From the NCBI GenBank assembly GCA_947494145.1, contig CANLTZ010000001.1:124001-188000 (forward strand): a stretch of DNA of 64,000 nt, read 5' to 3'. A model generated the notes under the pieces. The model did not search any database, had not been told where the DNA came from, and worked only from the letters and a program-made list of their open reading frames with translations. Source of the DNA: an uncultured Jannaschia sp. (GTDB lineage Bacteria; Pseudomonadota; Alphaproteobacteria; Rhodobacterales; Rhodobacteraceae). A program made the position numbers and the translations under genes. Of this stretch, positions 9,187-18,152 are shown one piece after another (the first letter of the stretch is position 1; each line of letters begins with the position of its first letter).

Positions 9187-9500
9187 AAGCGGTGTTCCTT
9201 AGTTTTGTCCGCGCGGATAGCAAACAAGCGAATAAGGAGCCGCACGCCAGCATAGCGGGGTTTCGCGAGGTGTGTTGGAGGCGTGGTGTCGCGGAGTTGC
9301 GAGGCGCCTAGCGGTACCATAACCCCGAATATGACCAGCATGGCGGAAAGGAACCCAACGGCATTCAAAAGGATGCCAAGAACGCCGATACCTTGCTTCG
9401 GCAGCAACCCGAGCCAGTGGCCCAAGACAACGGATGCGAGCCAGAATGTTGTCCCGGCAAGGCCCAATTTGAGATTTCGCCGAAAGGTGGAAGGGCGCAT
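9183..9500 (-). CDS. Small membrane protein of unknown function in ABC operon
   Basis: A 105-residue protein with two clear hydrophobic stretches (about residues 11-35 and 37-66) and a basic C-terminus. I do not recognise a family. The stop overlaps the YjbR start (ATGA). The start is ATG at 9500, or the in-frame GTG at 9507 that would overlap the permease stop as GTGA, so coupling to the permease is likely either way. GC-rich third positions support real coding. Confidence 0.6.
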   Translation of the reverse strand: MRPSTFRRNLKLGLAGTTFWLASVVLGHWLGLLPKQGIGVLGILLNAVGFLSAMLVIFGVMVPLGASQLRDTTPPTHLAKPRYAGVRLLIRLFAIRADKTKEHRL

Positions 9501-9502
9501 CG

Positions 9503-10435
9503 TCACCGCTCTGCCCTTTCTTCGCGCCACATGGAGAAGAGGAAGTAGGCGATAAAGAACAGCATGATGAGGAACAGGACCACCGCGATGGCCGCGCCGT
9601 AGCCCATGCGGAAGCCGAATTCGGCCAGGGCCTTTTCGTACATGTAGAAGCTGAGCACCCGGGTCGATCCGAAGGGGCCGCCATTGGTCATGATCGAGAT
9701 CAGGTCGAAGCTGCGCAGCGCGCCGATGATGGTGACCACGAAGGCGATGAAGGTCGCGGGCTTGAGCTGGGGCAGGATGACATACCACAGCATCTTGTGG
9801 CCCTTGGCGCCGTCGAGACGCGCGGCCTCCACCTGTTCGGGGTCAACGGCGTTGAGCCCGGTGAGGTAGAGGATCATGCAATATGCCGTCTGCGGCCAGA
9901 GGCCGGCGGCGATGATGCCGTAGGTTGCCAGCGTTGGGTCGCCCAGGATGTTGATGGGGCCCAGGCCCACCACGCCCAGGGCCGCGTTCAGCAGGCCTTC
10001 CTTGGGCAGGTAGAACCACGAAAAGACCAAGCCGACGACGACTTGGCTGATGACGAAGGGAAAGAAGAACAGTGACTTGTAAAGCCGGATGCCTGTTACC
10101 GTCTGGTTGAGAAACAGCGCGATGCCCAGCCCCATGGGAATGGCCAGCAAGTAAAGTGCCAGCCATTTGACGTTGTTCCAAAGGCTGATCTCAAACGCCC
10201 GGTCGGTGGTCAGTTCCTGATAATTGGCGAGCCCGATATAGGTCGCCTCGCCCAGCCCGTCCCAGCGGTAGAGCGAGATGTTGAAGGACTGAAAGATCGG
10301 GATGATGACGTAGACCGCAAAGAACAGGATGCCGGGAGCCAGGAACAGCCAGGGCGTCACCGCGATCTGGTTGCGGGCATACCAGCCGCGCTTGTCCGTC
10401 GTGGCGGTGGAGATGGCGGGTGCGACGTTGGTCAT
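9503..10435 (-). CDS. Sugar ABC transporter permease, MalF/UgpA type
   Basis: A 310-residue CUT1 permease with six predicted membrane helices. The EAA loop reads VEAARLDGAKGHKML, followed by VILPQLKP. The N-terminal cytoplasmic tail is about 25 residues before the first helix (VTPWLFLAPGILFF). A strong AAGGAGA site sits just upstream of ATG 10435. It is the partner of the permease at 7970. Three small genes separate the two permeases or the permease from the binding protein, an unusually loose arrangement for this transporter class. Confidence 0.92.
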   Translation of the reverse strand: MTNVAPAISTATTDKRGWYARNQIAVTPWLFLAPGILFFAVYVIIPIFQSFNISLYRWDGLGEATYIGLANYQELTTDRAFEISLWNNVKWLALYLLAIPMGLGIALFLNQTVTGIRLYKSLFFFPFVISQVVVGLVFSWFYLPKEGLLNAALGVVGLGPINILGDPTLATYGIIAAGLWPQTAYCMILYLTGLNAVDPEQVEAARLDGAKGHKMLWYVILPQLKPATFIAFVVTIIGALRSFDLISIMTNGGPFGSTRVLSFYMYEKALAEFGFRMGYGAAIAVVLFLIMLFFIAYFLFSMWREERAER

Positions 10436-10725
10436 GGGCCGGGTCTCCTTGGGGCGAAGCGGGCGGTGAGCGCGAAAGCGCGCCGGGCGATCTCTCGGCG
10501 CAGGCGTTCGAGTCGCAGGATGCAGGTGATGGAGGCAGCGCGGCCTCGCGCCGAAACGTGGGCTTGGCGCGGGTTCCGCTTGTAGTATCGCGCGGCGGCC
10601 CGGGCACGGGTAATGTCTTGCGGGTTGGGGAACGCGGCGCGCAGGGCCGTGGGGATGTTCGCGCCGGCTGTCTTCGGGACCTGCGGAAAGCAGGGGGCGT
10701 GGCTGGGGGCGAAGACACTGCTCAT
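10432..10725 (-). CDS. Hypothetical basic protein, possibly coding
   Basis: A 97-residue frame whose stop overlaps the permease start (ATGA). Its codons are GC-rich at third positions like the neighbours. The product is Arg-rich in the second half (ARGRAASITCILRLERLRRE) with no recognised domain. An AGGG lies a few bases before ATG 10725. I cannot assign a function. The alternative is that this is leader sequence with a chance open frame. Confidence 0.42.
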   Translation of the reverse strand: MSSVFAPSHAPCFPQVPKTAGANIPTALRAAFPNPQDITRARAAARYYKRNPRQAHVSARGRAASITCILRLERLRREIARRAFALTARFAPRRPGP

Positions 10726-10804
10726 CGCCCTGGAGCCTGGGTCAGACGTGGCAGCGTTATCTGGGCTCGCACCTTGCAAGCAGTCCGGCGGCGGCGTCCT
10801 GCGA

Positions 10805-11062
10805 TCAGCGCAGGTCGAATACCCGGGTGAAGGCGGTGAAGACTTGGCCGAATTCGAAGGGGCCTGATGTGTCGGCTGAATGCGGGTAGTCCTGGAACCA
10901 TAGGCCGCCGACGAACATGATCAGAAGTATCGCCCAGAAAAGACGTCCAACCTTGTTCGGCAAGAAATAGAAATCCACGGGACCGGACCAAGGTTCGCGC
11001 GCTGCGGCGAGCGGCATAAGCAGCAACGCGGCCACCACTGCGAAATCTGCCCAGGTCGTCAT
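10805..11062 (-). CDS. Small membrane protein of unknown function
   Basis: An 85-residue frame with two hydrophobic segments (about 5-20 and 39-54: WADFAVVAALLLMPLAAA and LFWAILLIMFVGGLWF). Codon use matches the neighbours. It lies between the binding protein and the first permease gene, downstream of the stem-loop at 11150-11173. I do not recognise the family. It may be an accessory of the transporter or an unrelated insertion. Confidence 0.55.
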   Translation of the reverse strand: MTTWADFAVVAALLLMPLAAAREPWSGPVDFYFLPNKVGRLFWAILLIMFVGGLWFQDYPHSADTSGPFEFGQVFTAFTRVFDLR

Positions 11063-11149
11063 CGCGGTCGATGCTCACATTGATCCTCGGTCATCCAGTG
11101 GCATGTCCGAACTTTGTGTTCGTATCATGACCGTGCGAAATCAGGTGCC

Positions 11150-11173
11150 GGGGGGCGAGGCATCCCGCCCCCC
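11150..11173 (-). terminator. GC stem-loop behind the sugar-binding protein gene
   Basis: GGGGGGCG and CGCCCCCC form a perfect 8-bp stem with an 8-nt loop, about 10 nt past the binding-protein stop. There is no T-run on the minus strand. A role as a partial terminator or 3' RNA stabiliser, giving more binding protein than permease, is common in such operons and is inferred here. Confidence 0.6.
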
Positions 11174-11183
11174 ACATGTCTTG

Positions 11184-12434
11184 TCAGTTGGCGTAAATAC
11201 GTTGGCGGGCCTGTTCCAGACGCTGAAGGATGTCGTCTAGATTGTCAGGGAAGACCATGAATTCCTGTAGGCCTTCCATGCCAACGGACGCCATTTCAGC
11301 CGGAAAGTCGCGGTCGAAGAACTGCGCGACACCGCCGGTGGCATTCTCCGACAGCATCGTGAAGCCTTGCTCCAGGAATTCATCGGCATCCACGGACGAG
11401 CCCGCATTCACCGGAAGTTGGCCCAGCTTGGCGCCCGAATTGATGTCGGTCTGGACATCCGCCGAGGTGACGAATTTCAGGAATTCGCGCGCGGCATCCT
11501 TGTTTTCGGCGCCTGCGGGAATGTGGAACGTATCGGTGGGCGCGTCTTCGCCCATTTCCACATCGGGGTTGATGACCGGGAACTGATAGAAGTCGATCTG
11601 ATCGTCGCTCAGACCTGCCTCGCGCATAGGGGCCACGGCAAAGTTGCCCATGAGGTAGGCGGCAGCTTCACCATTGACCATGAAGGGCAGCGCTTCCTGC
11701 CAGGAATAGTTCTGATGGTCTTCGATGTAGCCGCCCATGTCGATGAGCTGGCGCCAATTGGCGAAGGTCTGGCGCACGCGGTCATCCGTCCAGGGGACTT
11801 CGCCGCGGGCCAGTTCCATGTGGAAGTCGAAGCCGTTGGTGCGCATGTTCAGGTAATCGAACCAGCCGCCCGCCGTCCAAAGGAACTTGGACCCGATGGT
11901 ATAGCAGGCGCGGCCTGAATCGACGATGACCTGGCAATTGGCCAGTTCTTCTTCCCAGGTGGTGGGCTCTTCCAGCCCCAACTCATTGAAGATGTCTTCG
12001 CGGTAATAGACGCCCCACTGATAATAGGTATAAGGCACGCCCCATTGCTTGTCGTCGAGGGTCAGCGCGCCCTTGACGGCGTCGAGCCCTTCCAGATCGC
12101 CCCAGATGTCGGAGACGTCCTCAAAAAGGCCTGCATTGACGAAGGGCGTCATGCGGTTGGCGGCGTACCAGTTGACCACGTCCGGGGGGTTGGCACTCAG
12201 CACGTTGCGGATCTGGCTTTTCCAAGCTTCGCGGTCGACGATTTCCAACTCGACCGTCAGGTCGGGATGCAGGGCGTCGAAATCGGCGGCCAGCTGTTCC
12301 ATCACTGCGCGCGGGGCAGGGTTGGACATGTCCGACACGATCTTGAGCGTGCCCGTCAGATTGGCATGGCCATCCGCAAAGGCGGCGCCGGTCAACGCGG
12401 TCGTGGCAGCAAGGGCCGTGAGAATGGATCGCAT
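11184..12434 (-). CDS. Sugar ABC transporter substrate-binding protein
   Basis: A 416-residue periplasmic binding protein of the CUT1 (family 1 extracellular solute-binding) type. The signal peptide is MRSILTALAATTALTGAAFA with cleavage near residue 20. The mature part starts with the typical LKIVSDMSNPAPRAVME, and contains NPPDVVNWYAANRMTPFV and MVNGEAAAYLMGNFAV. Start ATG 12434 follows a good GGGAGG site; a longer frame to 12473 would bury the signal peptide. It is the first gene of the galactoside operon, immediately behind the palindromic operator at 12460-12491. Confidence 0.92.
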   Translation of the reverse strand: MRSILTALAATTALTGAAFADGHANLTGTLKIVSDMSNPAPRAVMEQLAADFDALHPDLTVELEIVDREAWKSQIRNVLSANPPDVVNWYAANRMTPFVNAGLFEDVSDIWGDLEGLDAVKGALTLDDKQWGVPYTYYQWGVYYREDIFNELGLEEPTTWEEELANCQVIVDSGRACYTIGSKFLWTAGGWFDYLNMRTNGFDFHMELARGEVPWTDDRVRQTFANWRQLIDMGGYIEDHQNYSWQEALPFMVNGEAAAYLMGNFAVAPMREAGLSDDQIDFYQFPVINPDVEMGEDAPTDTFHIPAGAENKDAAREFLKFVTSADVQTDINSGAKLGQLPVNAGSSVDADEFLEQGFTMLSENATGGVAQFFDRDFPAEMASVGMEGLQEFMVFPDNLDDILQRLEQARQRIYAN

Positions 12435-12459
12435 GAATACCTCCCAGTGTGCGTCCAGG

Positions 12460-12491
12460 GAAACCAGTTCCATTTTTCGGAACTTGGTTTC
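12460..12491. promoter_or_regulatory. Palindromic operator between the galactoside operon and the IclR gene
   Basis: GAAACCAGTTCC and GGAACTTGGTTTC form an inverted repeat around ATTTTTC, perfect apart from one inserted T. It lies 26 bp before the binding-protein start on one side and 19 bp before the upstream IclR start on the other. This is the expected spot for IclR autoregulation and control of the catabolic operon. Confidence 0.75.
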
Positions 12492-12509
12492 TTATGTTGA
12501 AAACTGACC

Positions 12510-13354
12510 ATGAGTCAGCCTAGGCTGTCAACCAGTATCGCGGCGGGGAGGGCCGGAGTGAACGTGCAGCCAACCAAGTCCGACGGCACTGTAGGCAAGG
12601 CCCTCGACGTGCTTGATCAGGTGGCAAGCCATGGGCGCCCGGTGCGGTTCAGTGAGCTTCTGGAAAGCTCCCCCTTCCCGAAGGCCACGCTGTATCGCTT
12701 GCTGCAAACGCTGACCAGTCAGGGGATGCTGGCGCTGGATCCGGACCGCGGGACCTATGCGCCCGGCATGCGGCTGGTGCGGATGGCCCATGCGGCCTGG
12801 GCGCAGTCGTCGCTGGCCCCCATCGCGCGCGATCATCTGGACGCGCTGAGCCGGGCAGTGGGTGAAACGGTGCATCTCGCACAGTTGGATGGGGGCCATG
12901 TGCTTTATGTGGATAAACGCAACGCCACGCGGCCCGTCCCGATGTATTCCGAAGCGGGCAAGGTCGGGCCCGCCTATTGCACCGGTGTTGGCAAGGCCAT
13001 GCTTGCTTTCCTGCCCGAGCCGCAGCTTGCCGCAGCACTGACCCAGCAAAGCTGGCACCGCTTTACCGACACGACGCTGACGGATGCCGCTGCCATGCGT
13101 GCCGAGCTGTCCGAGATACGGGAAATGGGCCACGCCTTCGACCGCGAAGAACATGAGCCGGGCATCCATTGCATCGCCATGCCGATCCTGTCGCCTGGCG
13201 GGCGCGTGCAGGGTGCCGTCTCGGTCACATCGGCAACGGATTGCGGCGATCCGGCCGCCCTGGAACGCCACCTGCCGGCCTTGCGCCAGGCGGTGGAACG
13301 CATTGCTGGGGACCTGCGCGACTGGCGCTTCCCCGACCAGACGGAGGAACAGGT

Positions 13355-13382
<28 letters not shown>
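12510..13382 (+). CDS. IclR-family transcriptional regulator of the galactoside locus
   Basis: A 290-residue IclR regulator. It has an N-terminal winged helix (VGKALDVLDQVASHG to ATLYRLLQTL) and a C-terminal effector domain with YCTGVGKAMLAF and the end segment CIAMPILSPGGRVQGAVSV. The effector is probably galactose or a pathway acid; that is inferred from location. ATG 12510 abuts the operator and lacks a ribosome site. GTG 12558 has GGGGAG 7 nt upstream and would remove only 16 unstructured residues, so it may be the true start. The 3' end overlaps the ATPase gene by 28 nt. Confidence 0.9.
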
Positions 13383-14410
<1,028 letters not shown>

Positions 14411-14437
14411 GGCTGTGCCGGTGGCAGCGTCGGATTT

Positions 14438-14459
14438 GAGTATTTGTGCCAGGATGAAG
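14438..14459 (-). repeat. Dispersed gene-end element, copy C
   Basis: GAGTATTTGTGCCAGGATGA matches the conserved tail seen at 552 and 5712, 28 bp past the ATPase stop. The GC hairpin found with copies A, B and F is absent or decayed. With copy D it forms an inverted pair. Confidence 0.6.
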
Positions 14460-14536
14460 GGCGCATTTACCTTTCTTCAACCAGAGCTCGCTAGCGCAAG
14501 AGCACGGTACAGGCTGGAGAGCCGATGACCGTCCAG

Positions 14537-14556
14537 GGTGAAGATCGATCTTCACC
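14537..14556. repeat. Perfect 20-bp palindrome
   Basis: GGTGAAGATCGATCTTCACC is self-complementary over its full length, with no loop. It lies almost midway between repeat copies C and D. It could be an operator or the centre of a small inverted-repeat element. There is no T-run for a terminator. Confidence 0.6.
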
Positions 14557-14601
14557 GCCCCGGCTGCGGCTTGCACGACCTGTCCGGGCCGGGGCACCCC
14601 C

Positions 14602-14634
14602 TTTCATCCTGGCGGAAATACTCCCGCCGGAGGC
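14602..14634 (+). repeat. Dispersed gene-end element, copy D
   Basis: TTCATCCTGGCGGAAATACT followed by CCCGCCGGAGG is the motif in plus orientation, inverted relative to copy C. A short CTCCCGCCGGAGG hairpin is attached at its end. Confidence 0.6.
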
Positions 14635-14892
14635 TCCCACCAAATAGGCAGGCGGTGACCGCGCCATTTTGGGCCTGTTTTCCGGTGCGGCATCCGTTCC
14701 GCTACGTCTGCGGCTCGCCAAAGATGTTGACGGCGGCGGCCTGCGCTGCGTTCACTTGGCCCAAGCATTTCGCGACGGGGTTTATGTCGCGGTGATGGGC
14801 GACGGGCGTTTCGGGGATGGCGAACGCGGCGCGCTCAGCATCGGGCAAGTTGGCCAAGGGCGAGGTGCAATCGAACGCCGGGGAGGGGTGTT

Positions 14893-15471
14893 TTGGGGGG
14901 AGTTTTGGCCATCGTGCGCGGGCTGAGCGCGCTCAACGCCGCCGTTCTCGCTGCGGGGCGCGCCATGGGGATTTTCTGCATGGCGCTCATGGTGATTTTC
15001 ATTTTGGTTCAGGTTTTCTGGCGCTACGTGCTATCGAACCCCTTGCCCTGGCCCGAGGAAGCGGCGCGTTTTCTGATGCTGTGGCTCATGGTGGTGGCGC
15101 CCACGGCGCTAAGACGCGGGGGCTTCGTGGCCATCGACATGATCCAGCTTGCCCTGCCGCGCGTGGCGGGGGGCGTGCTGACGCTGATTTTGCTGGGTCT
15201 GTCGCTTCTGGTGCTGGTCGTGGCCGTGTCCATTGGGTGGAGCGAGGTCACGGGTTTTTCGGGGCGGTTTACCACCTCATCCCTCTATTACCCGACCACC
15301 GACGGGTGGGAGAAGATGCCCCGCTCCTGGATGATGGCCTCGCTTCTGGTGGGGTGCATCATGATGGTGTCGGTGACCGTCGAGTTGATCCTGCGCCAAA
15401 TCGCCGTGCTGGGCGGGCTGGCGGATCAATTGCCGGTCATCCCGCACACCGAAACGGTGGGGGCGGAATAG
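14893..15471 (+). CDS. dctQ: TRAP transporter small membrane subunit (DctQ type)
   Basis: A 192-residue protein with four hydrophobic helices typical of TRAP small permeases: FCMALMVIFILVQVFWRYVL, RFLMLWLMVVAPTALRRG and two later ones. The family segment WPEEAARFLMLWL is present. The start is TTG at 14893 with a GGGGAGGGG stretch just upstream; later TTG and GTG codons at 14905 and 14914 are alternatives. The stop is directly followed by the dctM start. It forms an Na+-dependent acid or sugar-acid importer with the next two genes. Confidence 0.88.
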   Translation: MGGVLAIVRGLSALNAAVLAAGRAMGIFCMALMVIFILVQVFWRYVLSNPLPWPEEAARFLMLWLMVVAPTALRRGGFVAIDMIQLALPRVAGGVLTLILLGLSLLVLVVAVSIGWSEVTGFSGRFTTSSLYYPTTDGWEKMPRSWMMASLLVGCIMMVSVTVELILRQIAVLGGLADQLPVIPHTETVGAE

Positions 15472-16764
15472 ATGCTGGTCTGGTTCCTTCCGCTTTTTCT
15501 GCTGTTCCTGATGATCGGCCTGCCGGTCTTCTTCGCGCTGCTGGCCGCGCCTGGTCTGATGCTGTGGCTGAACGGGCAGGGCAGCGATCTCGTACTGCTT
15601 TATCGCAATACGTATAACGGGATGGATAGCTTCCCGCTGATGGCTATCCCGTTCTTCATGCTGGCAGGTGAGATGATGAACCGGGGCGGCATCACGCTGC
15701 GGCTGGTGGAATTCGCCCAGGCGCTAGTGGGGCACTTCCGGGCAGGCTTGGCGCAGGTGAACATTCTGTCGTCGATGTTGTTTGCGGGGCTATCTGGGTC
15801 GGCGGTGGCCGATACCTCGGCGCTCGGCTCCATGCTGATCCCGGCCATGGAGAAGGAAGGCTATACCCGCAAATTCGCCGCCGCCGTGACAGCCGCCTCC
15901 AGCGTCATTGGGCCCATCATCCCGCCCTCGGGCATCATGATCATATATGCCTACGTCATGGAACAATCGGTGGCCGCGCTTTTCCTGGCGGGCATCGTGC
16001 CGGGGGCCCTTGTCGGGATCGGGCTGATGGTGGTCACGAACATCATCGCGCGCCGCAACCCCGATGCCATGCCCGCGCTCAAGACCCGGGCGACCTGGCC
16101 CGAAAAGGGGCGCGCGTCGCTGAAGGCCTTTTTCCCACTGTTGACGCCCGTCATCATCCTGGGCGGCATCCTGGGCGGGGCGTTCACCCCGACCGAGGCC
16201 TCCGCCGTGGCAGTAGGTTACGCCGTCATCGTGTCGCTTTTCATCCTGCGCGAGATGTCGTGGCGTGACTTGCCCGATGTGCTGGGCAAGTCGGCGTTGA
16301 TTTCTTCGGTCGTGCTGCTGCTTGTTGGCGCGGCCTTGGCCTTCAAGACGGTGGTCGCGCTGAGCCATGCGCCCGAGGCGCTGGCGGCGCTGATCCTATC
16401 GCTGTCGGACAACCCGTTGATCCTGCTTTTGCTGATCAACCTGCTGCTGTTCATCGTGGGGATGTTTCTGGATGCGGGCCCGGCCATCATCATCCTGGGG
16501 CCGATCCTGGGGCCGATTTTCGTATCTCTGGGCGTGGACCCGGTGCATTTTGCCATTATCATGTCTGTCAACTTGACCGTGGGGTTGGCGACGCCGCCCA
16601 TGGGGCTTGTCTTATTCGTTGCCTCATCGGTCAGTGGTGAACGGGTGGAAACCATCGCCCGCGCCATCCTGCCCTTCCTGGCCATCCATGTCTTCGTAAT
16701 CGGGTTGATTACCTACATTCCCGCCATTTCGCTGGCGGTGCCGCGCTTCTTCGGATTTCTATGA
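15472..16764 (+). CDS. dctM: TRAP transporter large membrane subunit (DctM type)
   Basis: A 430-residue polytopic membrane protein of the DctM family and usual length. Recognisable segments are FPLMAIPFFMLAGEMM, GLSGSAVADTSALGSM, IIPPSGIMIIYA and GLATPPMGLVLFV. It forms the transport channel of the tripartite system. It follows dctQ with no gap, and the binding-protein start lies 29 nt past its stop. Confidence 0.94.
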   Translation: MLVWFLPLFLLFLMIGLPVFFALLAAPGLMLWLNGQGSDLVLLYRNTYNGMDSFPLMAIPFFMLAGEMMNRGGITLRLVEFAQALVGHFRAGLAQVNILSSMLFAGLSGSAVADTSALGSMLIPAMEKEGYTRKFAAAVTAASSVIGPIIPPSGIMIIYAYVMEQSVAALFLAGIVPGALVGIGLMVVTNIIARRNPDAMPALKTRATWPEKGRASLKAFFPLLTPVIILGGILGGAFTPTEASAVAVGYAVIVSLFILREMSWRDLPDVLGKSALISSVVLLLVGAALAFKTVVALSHAPEALAALILSLSDNPLILLLLINLLLFIVGMFLDAGPAIIILGPILGPIFVSLGVDPVHFAIIMSVNLTVGLATPPMGLVLFVASSVSGERVETIARAILPFLAIHVFVIGLITYIPAISLAVPRFFGFL

Positions 16765-16793
16765 ACCAAGGTCGAATAATAGGGAGAGAGACC

Positions 16794-17849
16794 ATGAAAC
16801 TTCTGACCACCCTGGGGGCCGCTGCGCTGGCAGCCGTTCTGGCGGTGCCAGCCATGGCGCAGGATTTCACCATCCGCGCCACGGCGAATTCAAACGAGAA
16901 CGACGAAGACTATGACGGCCTGGTCGTCTTCAAGAATTACGTTGAGGCCGCTTCGAATGGCGCCATCGCCGTGGAATTATTCATCGGTACGCAGCTTTGC
17001 TCGAACGGGGCGGAGTGTTTGCAGGGTGTGGCCGACGGGTCCATCGACGTCTTCGTGACCACGTCGGGTGGGGCGGCGGGCATCTTCCCTTACGTGCAGA
17101 TTTTCGACCTGCCCTACCTGATGGCCGATGACCGGATCGCCGAGGAAGTGCTGACCAACACCGCTTTGGTGTCGCAGATGCGGGCCAAGGCGTTGGAGGA
17201 TTCGGGCGACTCGATCCGCATCATGACCGTTGGCAACACGGGCGGCTGGCGCAACTTCGCCAACACGCAGCGCCGCGTGGCCGAGCCTTCGGATATGGAG
17301 GGCCTGAAGATCCGCACCGTGGTCGCAGACCTGCCGCAGGAATTGGTGCGCACGCTGGGTGCCGCGCCCACGCCCATCCCGTGGCCGGAACTGTTCACCT
17401 CGCTCCAGACAGGTGTCGTGGAAGGGTCCAAGAACGGGATCACCGACATCATGGGCATGAAGTTCCCCGATGCCGGGCTGCAATACCTGACGCTGGACGG
17501 GCATGCCTACATGGCGGCCATCTGGGTGATGAACAACCAGAAGTTCCAAGAGATGCCCGATGACATGAAGCGCGTCGTGGTGGACGGCTTCGCGGCCTTG
17601 CAGCAGGCGACGTTCGCGTCGCCCAAGCGCAAATCCATCCAGGCCTATGAGGATTTCGTGGCTGGCGGCGGGGATCTGTATGTGCCCACGCCCGAGCAGA
17701 AGGCGGCGTTCCAGGAAGCGGCGGCGCCGGTCTATGATTGGTTCGCGTCCAACGTGGATGGCGGTGAAGAGATGCTGGCCAACCTGCGCGCAGCCGTGGC
17801 TGAGGCGGAAGAGAACGTGAATGCCCGCCGGGCGCGCGATCTCGAATAA
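16794..17849 (+). CDS. dctP: TRAP transporter periplasmic substrate-binding protein (DctP type)
   Basis: A 351-residue periplasmic receptor with signal peptide MKLLTTLGAAALAAVLAVPAMA. The region LKIRTVVADLPQELVRTLGA carries the conserved Arg used to bind substrate carboxylates, and VEGSKNGITDIM follows. ATG 16794 has AGGGAGAGAG upstream; an in-frame start at 16761 overlaps dctM and would hide the signal peptide. The substrate is unknown. It could be an organic acid, or a sugar acid feeding the nearby carbohydrate loci. The gene ends at a good terminator. Confidence 0.92.
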   Translation: MKLLTTLGAAALAAVLAVPAMAQDFTIRATANSNENDEDYDGLVVFKNYVEAASNGAIAVELFIGTQLCSNGAECLQGVADGSIDVFVTTSGGAAGIFPYVQIFDLPYLMADDRIAEEVLTNTALVSQMRAKALEDSGDSIRIMTVGNTGGWRNFANTQRRVAEPSDMEGLKIRTVVADLPQELVRTLGAAPTPIPWPELFTSLQTGVVEGSKNGITDIMGMKFPDAGLQYLTLDGHAYMAAIWVMNNQKFQEMPDDMKRVVVDGFAALQQATFASPKRKSIQAYEDFVAGGGDLYVPTPEQKAAFQEAAAPVYDWFASNVDGGEEMLANLRAAVAEAEENVNARRARDLE

Positions 17850-17872
17850 GGCTGAGCCTCCCGTAGATTTGG

Positions 17873-17903
17873 ACGGGGGCGGCCATTGGGTCGCCCCCGT
17901 TTT
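17873..17903 (+). terminator. Rho-independent terminator of the TRAP operon
   Basis: ACGGGGGCG pairs with CGCCCCCGT over a 10-nt loop and is followed by TTTT, 23 nt past the dctP stop. The remaining bases to 18152 show no gene. They hold one stretch near 17926 (GTCACCCCGGACCGGAACCA) faintly like the REP unit. Confidence 0.85.
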
Positions 17904-18152
17904 GTCTGGGGATGTGGTGCCTAAGCCGCGTCACCCCGGACCGGAACCAAGTCCAAAGGAGGCCGGTTCATCTATGGGCCGCCCCCCCCGGCGATTTGGT
18001 TGGTGTTTGTGCCAAGCTTGGGGCTTTTGCGGATGTGGCGCGCCATAGCAGATGGGTCTGGTCACCAAGCCGCGGCCCGTCGAAGAACCGGCTTGCACCC
18101 GGGCGGACAACGTACCTGCCCGGGTACCGCATGCGCGTTTCAGGCCCGCCCC

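Larger units (their letters stand above)
14411..14892. other. Gene-free stretch with repeats and a palindrome
   Basis: No convincing gene is seen in these 482 bases. They hold two oppositely oriented copies of the dispersed gene-end motif (14438-14459 and 14602-14634), a 20-bp palindrome midway, and then about 250 bp without recognised features before the TRAP genes. A plus-strand frame from 14669 reads through but resembles no family I know and has no start signal. Confidence 0.5.

Noticed and set aside
14669-14926. A plus-strand frame before dctQ that might be a gene remnant
   Set aside because: No family resemblance, no start signal, and its end overlaps dctQ in another frame.
17926-17965. 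Possible fourth REP copy (GTCACCCCGGACCGGAACCA)
   Set aside because: Only the first part resembles the family and no matching stem partner is present.
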